From Pigmentiphaga daeguensis (lineage in GTDB: Bacteria; Pseudomonadota; Gammaproteobacteria; Burkholderiales; Burkholderiaceae_B), in assembly GCF_039523035.1 (NCBI RefSeq), contig NZ_BAAAEN010000007.1, positions 153,570 to 217,569 on the forward strand: a DNA stretch of 64,000 bases. The letters are read 5' to 3'. Positions within the stretch are counted from its first letter, which is position 1, and each line of letters starts with the position of its first letter. Below the pieces are notes generated by a model. That model made no database searches and was not told the origin of the DNA. It saw nothing but the letters and a program-made list of their open reading frames with translations. Below, in pieces: positions 7,362-16,324 of this stretch. The translations under genes and the position numbers were made by a program.

Positions 7362-8840
7362 CTACACTGCCCAAGGCAAAGGATTCTGGTTCATGCCCCA
7401 GTACATGCCTTTCTGTTCCATGTACTGCAGGATGCCGAGTCGGCCCTTCTCGCGACCCAGGCCGCTGTCGCGCCAGCCGCCGAACGGCGTGGAAATCGAG
7501 AAGAACTTGTAGGTGTTGATCCACACCGTGCCGGCCTGCACGGCGCGGCCCACGCGCCAGGCGCGCTTGTAGTCGCGCGTCCAGATGCCGGCGGCCAGCG
7601 CGTACACGCTGTCGTTGGCCTGCTCGATCAGGTTCTCTTCGTTGTCGAACGGCATCGCCACCAGCACCGGCCCGAAGATCTCCTCCTGGCTGATGCGCGC
7701 CCGGTTGTCCAGGCCCTCGATGATGGTGGGGCGATAGAAATAGCCCTTGTCGTAGATGCCGCCTTCCGGACGATGTCCGCCGGTGCGGATGCGGCCGCCC
7801 TCGGACACGCCCAGCTCGACGTAGCGCTCGATCGATTCGCGATGGCGGCCGGTGATGAGCGGGCCCATCTGGGTACGCTCGTCGGCAGGGTCGCCCACGC
7901 GCAGCGCCGCGGCGCCCTTGGTCAGGCGGTCCAGGAACTGCTCGTAGATGGACGAGGCGACGAACAGGCGCGACCCGGCGATGCAGGATTCGCCCGACGA
8001 ACTGAAGATGCCGTACAGCACGCCGTTGACGGCATGGTCCAGGTCGGCGTCCTCGAACACCATGGTGGGCGACTTGCCGCCCAGTTCCAGAGACACCGGC
8101 ATCATCTTGTCGGCCGCGATGTGGGCGATGTGCCGGCCGGTGGTCGTGCCGCCGGTGAAGGACACGCGCTTGACCAGCGGGTGCTTGGTGATGGCGTCGC
8201 CGATGATCGAGCCCTTGCCCGGCAGCACGCTGATGATGCCCTTGGGCACGCCGGCCTCTTCACAGATGGCGGCCAGGTCCAGGGCCATCAACGGCGTGAC
8301 TTCGGCGGGCTTGACCACCAGGGCGTTGCCGGCGGCCAGCGCCGGGGCCATTTTCTGGGCCTCGCTGGCGATGGGCGAGTTCCAGGGGGTGATGGCGGCC
8401 ACCACGCCCATGGGGTCGTACACGCTCATGGAAACGTAGTCGCCGCGCGACGGCGTGATCACTTCCTCCAGCGTCTCGCAGGCGGCCGCGAAGAACTGGA
8501 AGGTACCCGCGGCGCTGGCCACCAGCGCGCGCGTCTCGCTGATGGGCTTGCCGTTGTCCAGGCGCTGGCGCTGGGCCAGGTCCTCGGCGCGCTCGCGGAT
8601 CAATTGCGCGATCCGGTACAGCACGGCGGCGCGCTCGTGCGGCTTGCGCTGGGCCCAGCCGCTGGTGCGGAAAGCCTTGTGCGCGCCCTGGATCGCCTCT
8701 TCGACGTCGTCCAGGCTGGCCGCGTTCAGGTAGGCCACGGGCTCGCCGGTGGCCGGATACACGGTCGCGTAGCGGTCGCCGCCGCCCTCGCGCCAGACGC
8801 CGGCGACGCAGATGGGAAGATTCTTGTCGGAAATCAGCAT
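7362..8840 (-). CDS. Aldehyde dehydrogenase, NAD(P)-dependent
   Basis: 492 residues, the full length of the ALDH superfamily. Catalytic and cofactor residues are present: N154 (PWNSP), K177 (VVKPAE), E252 (LELGGKSP) and C286 (SSGESC). It follows the ThDP-enzyme gene after three bases, so the two products are likely sequential: the ThDP enzyme decarboxylates a 2-oxo acid to an aldehyde and this enzyme oxidises it to the acid. That pairing is as in the mandelate/benzoylformate pathway. Substrate is not readable from sequence. Confidence 0.9.
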   Translation of the reverse strand: MLISDKNLPICVAGVWREGGGDRYATVYPATGEPVAYLNAASLDDVEEAIQGAHKAFRTSGWAQRKPHERAAVLYRIAQLIRERAEDLAQRQRLDNGKPISETRALVASAAGTFQFFAAACETLEEVITPSRGDYVSMSVYDPMGVVAAITPWNSPIASEAQKMAPALAAGNALVVKPAEVTPLMALDLAAICEEAGVPKGIISVLPGKGSIIGDAITKHPLVKRVSFTGGTTTGRHIAHIAADKMMPVSLELGGKSPTMVFEDADLDHAVNGVLYGIFSSSGESCIAGSRLFVASSIYEQFLDRLTKGAAALRVGDPADERTQMGPLITGRHRESIERYVELGVSEGGRIRTGGHRPEGGIYDKGYFYRPTIIEGLDNRARISQEEIFGPVLVAMPFDNEENLIEQANDSVYALAAGIWTRDYKRAWRVGRAVQAGTVWINTYKFFSISTPFGGWRDSGLGREKGRLGILQYMEQKGMYWGMNQNPLPWAV

Positions 8841-8843
8841 GGT

Positions 8844-10523
8844 TCAGGCTCCCGCCTTGTCGGTCGCGGCCTTGACCGGGGGACCCGCGAACTTGGTGTT
8901 GAAGCCGCCGACCGACAACATGTCGATCTCGACGATGAACGGGCCCTTGGCGGCCAGGCCCTGCCTGAGCGCGCCTTCCAGCTCGTCCAGGTTCTTGACG
9001 CGGGCATGGCCCAGGCCCATGGACTGCGTCAGCAGCGCATAGTCGGGGGTATGCAGTTGCACGTAATGCTTGCGCCCGCCATAGACCGCGTCCTGGATGT
9101 TCTTGATGACGCCGTACGACTGGTCGTTCATCAGGACGATGAGCATGTCGGCCTGTTCCTGCACGGCCGTCGCCAACTCGCCCAGGTTCAGGATGAAGCC
9201 GCCGTCGCCGGCCAGCGTGAAGGTCTTCTTGCCCGAGCCGGTCACGGCCGCGCCGACGGCGGCGCCCACGCCCATGGCCAGGCCCAGCCCGATGCCGCCG
9301 CCCAGGGCATGCACGCCGGCCTTGGGCTCGTGCAGGCAGGGCAGGCGGTTGCCCCAGATGCTGTTGGACAACGTGACGTCGCGGACCCAGTTGAAGGACT
9401 CGCCCACCACCGACTGCAAGGTGTCGATCAGCCGGGTGTACGGGCCGACGTCATCGCGCAGCTTGGCCATCGCGGCCTGCTTGGCGGACCGGATGTCGTC
9501 CAGGAACTTGGGATCGACCGACATCTTGCCTTCCAGGCGGTCGGCCAGGCCCTTGAGCGCCAGCGTCGCGTCGCCGTTGACGAAGAAATCGGTGGTATAG
9601 GCGCGGCCGTCCGCCTGCGAATCGGCGTCGATGCGGTACCGGGTCGCGGGCAGCTTGATCGCGTACTTCAGCGTCTCGTTGCTGCGCAGGCGCGAGCCGA
9701 CCACCAGCAGGGCGTCCACCGTCTGGTAGAGGTTCTCGACCGGCTTGGCGACCGTGAACGAACCCAGGCAGGCCGGGTCGTTTTCCGGGATCACGCCGCG
9801 GCCCTGCGTGCTGGTGATCACGCCGAAGCCCATCTTGACCAGACGGCGCACCTGTTCGCCGGCCTGGCGGGCGCCACCGCCCAGCCACAGCAGCGGGCGC
9901 TTGGCCTGGGCCAGGCGGTTGGCCAGTTCGTCCAGCGCGGCCTCGGACGGCGCCAGGGGCACCACGGGCAGCGGATTCAGGTCGGCGGGTTCGTCGATCA
10001 GCGCGGCCTGCACGTCGATGGGAATCTCGATGCTGACCGGGCCGGTGGGCGCGGTCATGGCGATCTGCACGGCGCGCTTGACGATGCCAATGGCGGTCTC
10101 GGGCGTACGGATGCGGAACGCGGCCTTGGAGACGGCCTGCAGCATGTCGAGCTGATGGTTGGCTTCGTGGATGAAGCCCAGGTTCTGGTCCAGGTAGGGG
10201 CTGTCGATCTGGCCGGTCAGGTGCAGCAGCGGCGTGCCGGCGGTGATGGCTTCGACCATCGAGCCCGCGGCATTGCCGGCGGCGGTGCCGGTGCTGGTCA
10301 CGGTCACGCCCAGGCCGCCGGTGGTGCGGGCATAGGCGTCGGCCATGTTGGTCGCGCCCGCCTCGCCCCGGGCCATGACGAAGCGGATGTTGCCGCGTTC
10401 GCCGAAGGCGTCCAGGATGGGCATGTTGTGGATCGAGATGACCCCGAATGCCGCCTTGACGCCGCAGTTCTCCAGGAACTGCGCAATGGCTGCGCCGACG
10501 GTGATACGGTTGACATTAGGCAT
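8844..10523 (-). CDS. ThDP-dependent enzyme, acetolactate synthase/benzoylformate decarboxylase family
   Basis: 559 residues with the three-domain layout of the family. The ylide-activating glutamate is E54 (ARGEAGATNM), and the ThDP/Mg motif runs from GDGG at 439 to N467. Members condense or decarboxylate 2-oxo acids. Tight coupling to an aldehyde dehydrogenase makes 2-oxo-acid decarboxylation more likely than acetolactate synthesis. The ATG at 10523 has GGAGGGG nine bases upstream, and the gene overlaps the SDR stop by eight bases. No small regulatory subunit gene is nearby, which also argues against branched-chain amino acid synthesis. Confidence 0.85.
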   Translation of the reverse strand: MPNVNRITVGAAIAQFLENCGVKAAFGVISIHNMPILDAFGERGNIRFVMARGEAGATNMADAYARTTGGLGVTVTSTGTAAGNAAGSMVEAITAGTPLLHLTGQIDSPYLDQNLGFIHEANHQLDMLQAVSKAAFRIRTPETAIGIVKRAVQIAMTAPTGPVSIEIPIDVQAALIDEPADLNPLPVVPLAPSEAALDELANRLAQAKRPLLWLGGGARQAGEQVRRLVKMGFGVITSTQGRGVIPENDPACLGSFTVAKPVENLYQTVDALLVVGSRLRSNETLKYAIKLPATRYRIDADSQADGRAYTTDFFVNGDATLALKGLADRLEGKMSVDPKFLDDIRSAKQAAMAKLRDDVGPYTRLIDTLQSVVGESFNWVRDVTLSNSIWGNRLPCLHEPKAGVHALGGGIGLGLAMGVGAAVGAAVTGSGKKTFTLAGDGGFILNLGELATAVQEQADMLIVLMNDQSYGVIKNIQDAVYGGRKHYVQLHTPDYALLTQSMGLGHARVKNLDELEGALRQGLAAKGPFIVEIDMLSVGGFNTKFAGPPVKAATDKAGA

Positions 10524-11313
10524 GACGGCAAACCCCTCCGGAAATATCGATATGGCTGCCCGTCGTGTAGGAAGACAAGGGCGTGGCAAGGAAGAAAATG
10601 GCCCGCGCGGGCTCTTCGGGGCGGCCCAGGCGGCCCAGCGGGATCTGTTTCTCGGCGGCGATGCGGCCCGTCCATTGTTCCCAGGTCAAGGAGCGATCCT
10701 TGCGCTCTTCGTAGCGGCGGCGCCATTGGCCCGATTCCACCAGTCCCAGCAGGATGCCGTTCACGCGGATCTTCTTGGGGGCCAGTTCGAAGGCCAGCGA
10801 GCGCACCAGGTTATGGATGCCGGCGCGCGCGGCCGACGTGGCCACCATGTGCGGTTCGGGCTGGATCGCCAGGAGCGAGTTCACGCACACGATCGCGGCG
10901 TCCTCGCTCAGTGAAAGCTGCGGGATGAAGCTGCGGGTCGGGTTGATGACCGAGAAGAACTTCAGTTGGACTTCGTCCAGCCACGCCGAGTTCTCGGTGC
11001 TGGCGAACGTGGACACGCGGCCCTGGCCGGCGTTGTTGACCAGGATGGACGCCGTTCCCAGTTCTTTCTGCACCTGGGCGGCGAAAGCCTCGACCTGCTC
11101 GGGCACCAGCACGTCGCACCGGGCCGCGAGGATGCGGGCGCCGGGAAAGCGCGCCAGCAGGCCTTCCCTGGCCTGGTCGAGCTTGTCCTCGTTGCGGCCG
11201 CAGAAGGCGACTGCAGCGCCGGCTTCCAGCAGCAAGCCGACCGTCGCGAGTCCGATGCCCGAGGTTCCCCCCGTGACGACGGCGACCTTCCCGTCAAGCT
11301 TATACATAGTCAT
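10516..11313 (-). CDS. SDR-family protein lacking the catalytic Tyr and Lys
   Basis: 265 residues with a Rossmann fold: cofactor motif TGGTSGIG at 14-21 and NNAG at 93-96. S146 is in the catalytic-serine position, but where Tyr-x3-Lys is expected, 13 residues on, the sequence reads T159-x3-R163. Standard SDR proton relay is therefore absent. The gene overlaps the IclR stop by one base (TGATG) and the next start by eight. A second in-frame ATG two codons in is possible. It could be a diverged dehydrogenase with another acid/base or a binding protein. Confidence 0.85.
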   Translation of the reverse strand: MTMYKLDGKVAVVTGGTSGIGLATVGLLLEAGAAVAFCGRNEDKLDQAREGLLARFPGARILAARCDVLVPEQVEAFAAQVQKELGTASILVNNAGQGRVSTFASTENSAWLDEVQLKFFSVINPTRSFIPQLSLSEDAAIVCVNSLLAIQPEPHMVATSAARAGIHNLVRSLAFELAPKKIRVNGILLGLVESGQWRRRYEERKDRSLTWEQWTGRIAAEKQIPLGRLGRPEEPARAIFFLATPLSSYTTGSHIDISGGVCRHA

Positions 11314-12155
11314 CAGGCAACCATTCCGTTCAGTTTTTCATCGAGACCGTAGGCGGCATCCTGCCCACGGTAGTTGAGCAAAGAAGAAAGTTCGGCGGCG
11401 CTTTCGCAGACGCTGCGCGCCAGGCGCTCCAGGCGTCCGGCCTCGAGCGGCACGGCGGGCATCGCCACGCCCAGCGCGGCGGCGATGGCGCCGCCCTGCT
11501 CGCGCACCGGCGCGGCCAGGGTGGAGATGCCCGACTCGAAGAAGCCTTCGTGCAACAGATAGGGCCGCCGGCGGTCCTGCACCAGCAGCGCGTGCAATTG
11601 CTCCACCGAGCGGGGCGTGAACGCGTTGACGACGGGCAGCGTCCCCTGCGGGTACAGCTCGCGCAGCGCTTCCAGGGACATGTCGGCCATCAGCACCCGG
11701 CCCAGCACCGTGGCATGGGCCGGCAGGCGCGTGCCGACGTTCACCGAGCTGGCGAGGGGCGTGTTGGCGGCGGCCTTGGCGACGTAGACGATGTCCGCGC
11801 CGTCGCGCACCACCAGATGGCAGGAGAGATTGAATTCGTTGCGCACCCGCTCCAGCAGGGGCGCCCCCAACTGGGTCAGCTCGAGCGAGGCGAGGTACTC
11901 GAAGCCCAGGCGCAGCACGGCCATGCCCAGCGAATAGTCGCGGCCGTTGTCCGCGCGATGGATGAAGCCCATGCGCTCGAGCGTGGCCAGCAACCGGAAT
12001 ACCGTGGTGCGGGGCACGCCCAGCCGACGCGCCAGTTCGGGCGCGTTCATGGCGCCCTGGGCCTGGCCGACCTCGCACAGCACCCGCAGGCCGCGCTCGA
12101 GGCCGGGAACGACGTACTTGTCCTGCGGGGTTTCCTGGGGGGAAAGCGGGTTCAC
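11313..12155 (-). CDS. IclR-family transcriptional regulator, first gene of the catabolic operon
   Basis: 280 residues: winged helix-turn-helix at about 18-80 (APELARRLGVPRTTVFRLL) and a C-terminal effector domain. It is a clear paralogue of the IclR protein at 19666-20496, sharing long blocks such as RLGFEYLASLELT and GTRLPAHATVLGR. Unusually it is the first gene of the operon it probably controls, overlapping the SDR start. The promoter region upstream (12203-12287) has a bipartite element also found before the ABC transporter operon at 24.2 kb. The effector is probably an aromatic or keto acid, by family precedent. Confidence 0.9.
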   Translation of the reverse strand: MNPLSPQETPQDKYVVPGLERGLRVLCEVGQAQGAMNAPELARRLGVPRTTVFRLLATLERMGFIHRADNGRDYSLGMAVLRLGFEYLASLELTQLGAPLLERVRNEFNLSCHLVVRDGADIVYVAKAAANTPLASSVNVGTRLPAHATVLGRVLMADMSLEALRELYPQGTLPVVNAFTPRSVEQLHALLVQDRRRPYLLHEGFFESGISTLAAPVREQGGAIAAALGVAMPAVPLEAGRLERLARSVCESAAELSSLLNYRGQDAAYGLDEKLNGMVA

Positions 12156-12202
12156 GGCGCGCGCTGGGGTTCGGACGAGTGGCTAAGGGATGCGCATGGA
12201 TA

Positions 12203-12287
12203 TCGTTTCAAATATGAACTGACAATCCATACACGGAACAGAACGAAATATAGCCGCTCCGCCCCTTCGTCGGCACTAGGGTAAACC
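12203..12287 (-). promoter_or_regulatory. Promoter/operator of the IclR-led catabolic operon (shared module, copy A)
   Basis: Read on the minus strand in order: GGTTTACCC (12287-12279), 25 bases, CTATATTT (12253-12246), 4 bases, CTGTTCCGTGTATG (12241-12228), 9 bases, TTCATATTTGAAACGA (12218-12203). The same blocks with the same 25- and 9-base spacings occur at 24190-24276. CTATATTT may contain the -10 box, and the TTCCGTRTA blocks resemble half-sites of IclR-type operators. Assignment to the adjacent IclR protein is inference. Confidence 0.6.
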
Positions 12288-12301
12288 CGAAATCGTGGTA
12301 T

Positions 12302-12619
12302 TCAGCGGGCTTCGGCGTCCAGGCCCAGCACACGCAGCCGCGCGCGCAGCCGCCGTATCTCGTTGCTCATGTCGAGGATCAGCGCCGCCGCGTCCAGGCT
12401 GGCATCGAAATCGCGCTGCAGGTCGCGGGCAGCCAGCGCCCGCCGCAGCGCGGCGCTGTCGAAGCACCAGTCGGCCGGACGGCCGCTGGCCTCGATGATG
12501 CCGACCTTGACCAATTGCAGCACCCAGGCTTCCTCGGCGCCGCAGGCCCGGGCCAGGTCCCCGGTGCTGAGCGGCTGGTCCTTGCCCACCAATGTGGCGG
12601 TGACGGCCACCGTCTTCAT
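12302..12619 (-). CDS. cbpM: Chaperone modulator CbpM
   Basis: 105-residue MerR-like small protein that binds and inhibits the J-domain co-chaperone CbpA. It has the expected helix-turn-helix (LSTGDLARACGAEEAWVLQLVKVGII) and a C-terminal coiled helix rich in Arg and Leu. It starts two bases after cbpA stops, with GGGAG upstream inside the end of cbpA; the cbpAM gene pair is diagnostic. Translation coupling should keep inhibitor and chaperone in ratio. Confidence 0.88.
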   Translation of the reverse strand: MKTVAVTATLVGKDQPLSTGDLARACGAEEAWVLQLVKVGIIEASGRPADWCFDSAALRRALAARDLQRDFDASLDAAALILDMSNEIRRLRARLRVLGLDAEAR

Positions 12620-12621
12620 CG

Positions 12622-13551
12622 TCAGTCTCCCAGGTTCCGGCGCGGGTCGAAGGGTATTTCCTGCGCCAGGTGTCTATAGGCGGCCTTCGCCTTTTCGGTA
12701 TCGGCGGGCGGCCAGGCGATCTCCAGCACCAGATAGAGGTCGCCGGCCGGGTCGCCCGGGATGCCCCTGCCCTTCAGGCGCAGCTTGCGGCCGTTGCGCG
12801 AGTTCGCCGGCACGCCGACCTCGACCGGGCCGTGCGGCGTGGGCGCCCGCACCGTGGCGCCCAGCGCGGCTTCCCACGGGGCCACCGGCAGGTTCATGTA
12901 CAGGTCGCGGCCCTCGGCCCGATAGCGCGGGTGGGGCTTGATCCGGACCTCGAGATAGAGGTCGCCATTCTCGCCGCCACCCAGGCCGGGCATGCCCTGC
13001 CCCGCCAGCCGGATGAACTGTCCCTCGCGAATCCCGGCCGGGATGCGGACGCTCAGCGTGCGCGTCTGCAGCCGGGGCTGGCCGTTCTCGTCGTGGCCGA
13101 TGGAGCGCAGCGAGATGTCGCGGGTCGCGCCGTGCAGGGCGTCGTCGAGGTCGATCTCGATGGCGGCGTGATGATCCTCGCCCCGGGCGCGCATCTGCGC
13201 GCCGCCCGGACGATGGCGCGCGCCGAACAGCGACGAGAAGAACTCGCTGAACGCGGCGTCGTCGCGAGGACTGGCCCCGCGGAACTCGAATCCGCTGTCC
13301 CAGTCGGGCGGAGGCCGGAAATCGCCGCCGGGCGAGACGCCGGCCGCCAGGTTGTCGTAGGCGGCCCGTTTCTCGGGATCCTTCAACACCTGGTAGGCCT
13401 CGTTGACGTCGCGCATGCGCTGCTCGGCGTCGGCCTCCTTGCTGACGTCCGGATGGTACTTGCGGGCCAGCTTGCGGTAGGCCTGCCGGATATCGTCGTC
13501 CGACGCCCCCTGCTCGACGCCCAAAGTAGCGTAGTAGTCCTTGAACTCCAT
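12622..13551 (-). CDS. cbpA: DnaJ-like co-chaperone / curved DNA-binding protein CbpA
   Basis: 309 residues. N-terminal J-domain with HPD at 33-35, a short linker, and two C-terminal substrate-binding beta-domains with no zinc-finger cysteines, which separates CbpA from DnaJ. It stimulates DnaK and binds curved DNA when nutrients run out. The ATG at 13551 begins the canonical MEFKDYYATLGV; an upstream in-frame ATG would add an arginine-rich stretch that looks non-coding. Paired with cbpM and divergent from gluQ across about 256 bases. Confidence 0.92.
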   Translation of the reverse strand: MEFKDYYATLGVEQGASDDDIRQAYRKLARKYHPDVSKEADAEQRMRDVNEAYQVLKDPEKRAAYDNLAAGVSPGGDFRPPPDWDSGFEFRGASPRDDAAFSEFFSSLFGARHRPGGAQMRARGEDHHAAIEIDLDDALHGATRDISLRSIGHDENGQPRLQTRTLSVRIPAGIREGQFIRLAGQGMPGLGGGENGDLYLEVRIKPHPRYRAEGRDLYMNLPVAPWEAALGATVRAPTPHGPVEVGVPANSRNGRKLRLKGRGIPGDPAGDLYLVLEIAWPPADTEKAKAAYRHLAQEIPFDPRRNLGD

Positions 13552-13807
13552 AGCCGCGGTCTCGCAAAGTAAAGTGCGCCCCCTGCCGTGGGATGGACCC
13601 GGCGGCCGAAGACGCCGGCCCGGCACACCGCCGGGCCGGCCAGTTACTGTCTTATATGTGGGACACGCCGACCGATTTCAATCGTCGGGGGCGAAGACCG
13701 GCCTTCGTCCGTTTCCAGTCTATCAGGGCGGGCCGGACAGCAGAACCTCGTTGATTTGTGCCGTATCCTTCGAGGACTTCATTCGAACTCAAGGAACGGC
13801 GTCCCTC

Positions 13808-14698
13808 ATGCACGCGCCATCGGACTACGTCGGCCGCTTCGCCCCCAGCCCCACCGGCCCCCTGCACCAGGGCTCGCTGGTGGCCGCGCTGGCCAGCTAC
13901 CTGGACGCCCGCGCCCACGGCGGGCGCTGGCTGGTGCGCATCGAGGACCTGGACGCTCCCCGGGTCGTGGAAGGCGCCGACCGCGTCATCCTCGAGCAAC
14001 TGCGCGCGCTGGGCCTGCACTGGGACGGCGAGGTCCTCCACCAGTCCTCGCGCCACCAGGCCTACCGCGACGCCTTCGATGCGCTGCGGCGGCAGGGCAT
14101 GGTCTACGCCTGCGGCTGCACGCGCAAGGAAATCGCCGACTCCATCCTGAACTCGCGCGGCTACCTCCCGCCCGGCGAGCTGCCCTATCCGGGCACCTGC
14201 CGCGACGGGCTGCACGGCAAGCCGGCGCGCGCCTGGCGGCTGCGCGTGCCGCCGGGCGACGTGCGCATCGAAGATCGCTGGATGGGGGTGATCGAGCAGG
14301 ACGTGGCGGCCGACGTGGGCGACTTCGTGCTTTTTCGCGCGGACGGGATGTGGGCCTACCAATTGGCCGTGGTGGTGGACGATGCCTGGCAAGGCGTCAC
14401 CGACGTCGTCCGCGGCGAGGACCTGCTCGGATCGACGCCCAGGCAGAAAGTCCTGCAGACGCTGCTGTCCCTGCCGGTTCCCCGCTGGATGCACGTGCCG
14501 GTGGTGGTCAATGCCGACGGGCAGAAACTGTCGAAGCAGACCGGCGCCGCGGCGATCGATACGCGCCGGCCGTTGGCCGCGTTGCAGGAGGCATGGCGCC
14601 ACCTGCAATTCGAGCCGCTGCCGGCGGCGGACGCCCCGGCCTTCCTGGCCGAGGCCACGGACCGCTGGGCGCGGCGATGGGAAATACGCGGGGGGTGA
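13808..14698 (+). CDS. gluQ: Glutamyl-Q tRNA(Asp) synthetase
   Basis: 296-residue truncated glutamyl-tRNA synthetase catalytic domain that loads glutamate onto queuosine in the anticodon of tRNA(Asp). The class I HIGH-like motif is at 20-23 (PLHQGSL) and KLSKQ at 240-244. Zinc-site cysteines are C102, C104 and C131. The anticodon-binding domain of GltX is absent, as expected. The ATG at 13808 fits the family N-terminus (YVGRFAPSPTGPLH); the longer in-frame extension upstream looks non-coding. The gene is convergent with rhlE. Confidence 0.92.
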   Translation: MHAPSDYVGRFAPSPTGPLHQGSLVAALASYLDARAHGGRWLVRIEDLDAPRVVEGADRVILEQLRALGLHWDGEVLHQSSRHQAYRDAFDALRRQGMVYACGCTRKEIADSILNSRGYLPPGELPYPGTCRDGLHGKPARAWRLRVPPGDVRIEDRWMGVIEQDVAADVGDFVLFRADGMWAYQLAVVVDDAWQGVTDVVRGEDLLGSTPRQKVLQTLLSLPVPRWMHVPVVVNADGQKLSKQTGAAAIDTRRPLAALQEAWRHLQFEPLPAADAPAFLAEATDRWARRWEIRGG

Positions 14699-14702
14699 GG
14701 CC

Positions 14703-14721
14703 GGGGCGCGGCCGGCGCCCC
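14703..14721. terminator. Hairpin between convergent gluQ and rhlE
   Basis: GGGGCGC, five-base loop, GCGCCCC, just after the gluQ stop. There is no T-run on either side, so it may be a Rho-dependent or stabilising hairpin rather than a classical terminator. Confidence 0.35.
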
Positions 14722-14741
14722 GATCATGCGCGGCGAGAAAC

Positions 14742-16142
14742 TCAGTCCTTCTTGCCGCCGCCCAGCAGCACGGCCAGCGGCCGCTTGGCGGAGGTGCGCG
14801 CCGGCACGGGAGGCGCCTCGGTGCGGGCAGGCTCGGCGCCGGCCGCGGGCACGTAGGGACGGAAGAAGAAATCGTCGACGGGCTTGGACGGCGGCTCGTA
14901 GCGATGGCGTTCGCCGCGCTCGCCGCGTCCGCCATGGCCACGGACCGGACGCTCGCCGCGCGACGAGGCCAGCAGCGAGGCGGGCAGGTCCAGCTGGCCG
15001 CGCGGGATCTGGCGCTTGATCAGCTTCTCGACGTCGAGCAGGAACTTCTCTTCCTCGGGCGTGAACAGCGCGATGGCCTCGCCCGTGGCGCCGGCGCGGC
15101 CGGTGCGCCCGATGCGGTGCACGTAGTCCTCGGCGTTATAGGGCAGGTCGTAGTTGATCACGCAGGGCACGCCGGCCACGTCCAGGCCCCGGGCCGCGAC
15201 GTCGGTCGCCACCAGCACTTCCAGCTCGCCGGCCTTGAAGGCCTCGAGCGCCTTCATGCGATCGGCCTGGGTCTTGTCGCCGTGGATGGATTCGGCGCGC
15301 ACGCCGTCGCGCTCGAGCTGCCGCGCCAGGCGGGCGGTGCCGATCTTCGTGTTGGAGAACACGATGACCTGCTTCAGGCCGCGCGACTTGACCAGGTGCA
15401 CGACCGCTGCACGCTTGGCGTCGCCGCTGAGCTTGTAGGCGATCTGGCTGACGGTGTCGGCGGTGGCGTTGCGTGCCGCGACCTCGATCTCGACCGGCTG
15501 CGTCAGGTACGAGCGCGCCAGCTTGCGGATCTCGTTGCTGAAGGTGGCCGAGAACAGCAGCGTCTGGCGCTGCTGGGGCAGCAGGCGGATGATGCGCTCG
15601 AGATCCGGCAGGAAGCCCATGTCGAGCATCCGGTCGGCCTCGTCCAGCACCAGCATGCCGACCTGGCCCAGGTTGATGGTCTTTTGCTCGACGTGGTCGA
15701 GCAGGCGCCCCGGCGTCGCGATCAACACCTCGCAGCCGCGCCGCACTTCTTCCTTCTGCGGGCCGATGTCGACCCCGCCGAAGACCACGGCCGCGCGCAG
15801 GGGCGTGAACTGGCTGTAGCGCTTGACGTTGTCGGCCACCTGGTCGGCCAGCTCGCGCGTGGGCGTAAGGATCAGCGCGCGGACGGGATGCCGTGCCGGC
15901 GAGGCGCTGTGGTTGGCCAAGGGCATGAGCCGATGGAGGATGGGAAGGGTGAAAGCCGCGGTCTTTCCGGTTCCGGTTTGCGCTGCGCCCATTACGTCGC
16001 GGCCGCTGGTGACGACCGGAATCGCTTGCGCCTGGATAGGCGTCGGAATGGTGTACCCGGTGGCGACGACCGCCTTGAGTATGTCGGGGTGCAGGCCGAA
16101 ATCGGCAAAAGAACTGGGCCCTGATGCCGCTGTATCTGTCAT
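14742..16142 (-). CDS. rhlE: DEAD-box ATP-dependent RNA helicase, RhlE group
   Basis: 466 residues. Walker A AQTGTGKT at 54-61, PTREL at 94-98, DEAD at 167-170, SAT at 198-200 and HRIGRTGRAG near 342-351 cover the helicase core. The C-terminal tail is basic, rich in Arg, Gly and His, and ends in Lys-Lys-Asp, as in RhlE proteins that act in ribosome assembly and RNA decay. The N-terminal Q-motif (FADFGL, PTPIQ) is intact. Convergent with gluQ. Confidence 0.92.
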   Translation of the reverse strand: MTDTAASGPSSFADFGLHPDILKAVVATGYTIPTPIQAQAIPVVTSGRDVMGAAQTGTGKTAAFTLPILHRLMPLANHSASPARHPVRALILTPTRELADQVADNVKRYSQFTPLRAAVVFGGVDIGPQKEEVRRGCEVLIATPGRLLDHVEQKTINLGQVGMLVLDEADRMLDMGFLPDLERIIRLLPQQRQTLLFSATFSNEIRKLARSYLTQPVEIEVAARNATADTVSQIAYKLSGDAKRAAVVHLVKSRGLKQVIVFSNTKIGTARLARQLERDGVRAESIHGDKTQADRMKALEAFKAGELEVLVATDVAARGLDVAGVPCVINYDLPYNAEDYVHRIGRTGRAGATGEAIALFTPEEEKFLLDVEKLIKRQIPRGQLDLPASLLASSRGERPVRGHGGRGERGERHRYEPPSKPVDDFFFRPYVPAAGAEPARTEAPPVPARTSAKRPLAVLLGGGKKD

Positions 16143-16324
16143 GGTGGGCGGACCACCAATGCCGCAACACGATGATGCGTATCAATAGTCCAGAAAAATC
16201 AAAGACTTAGATTTTACCCCAAAAGCCGCCCTGTCAGCCAGGAAGAAAAACGGCGGCGACCTGGCCCGCCGCCTCGCCCCACCATGCTGTAATGGCGGCA
16301 TCGCCACCCTGCTCCGCATGCGCC

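Noticed and set aside
7773..10928. 1051-codon open frame on the plus strand
   Set aside because: Antisense shadow of the aldehyde dehydrogenase, ThDP enzyme and SDR genes; no family features.
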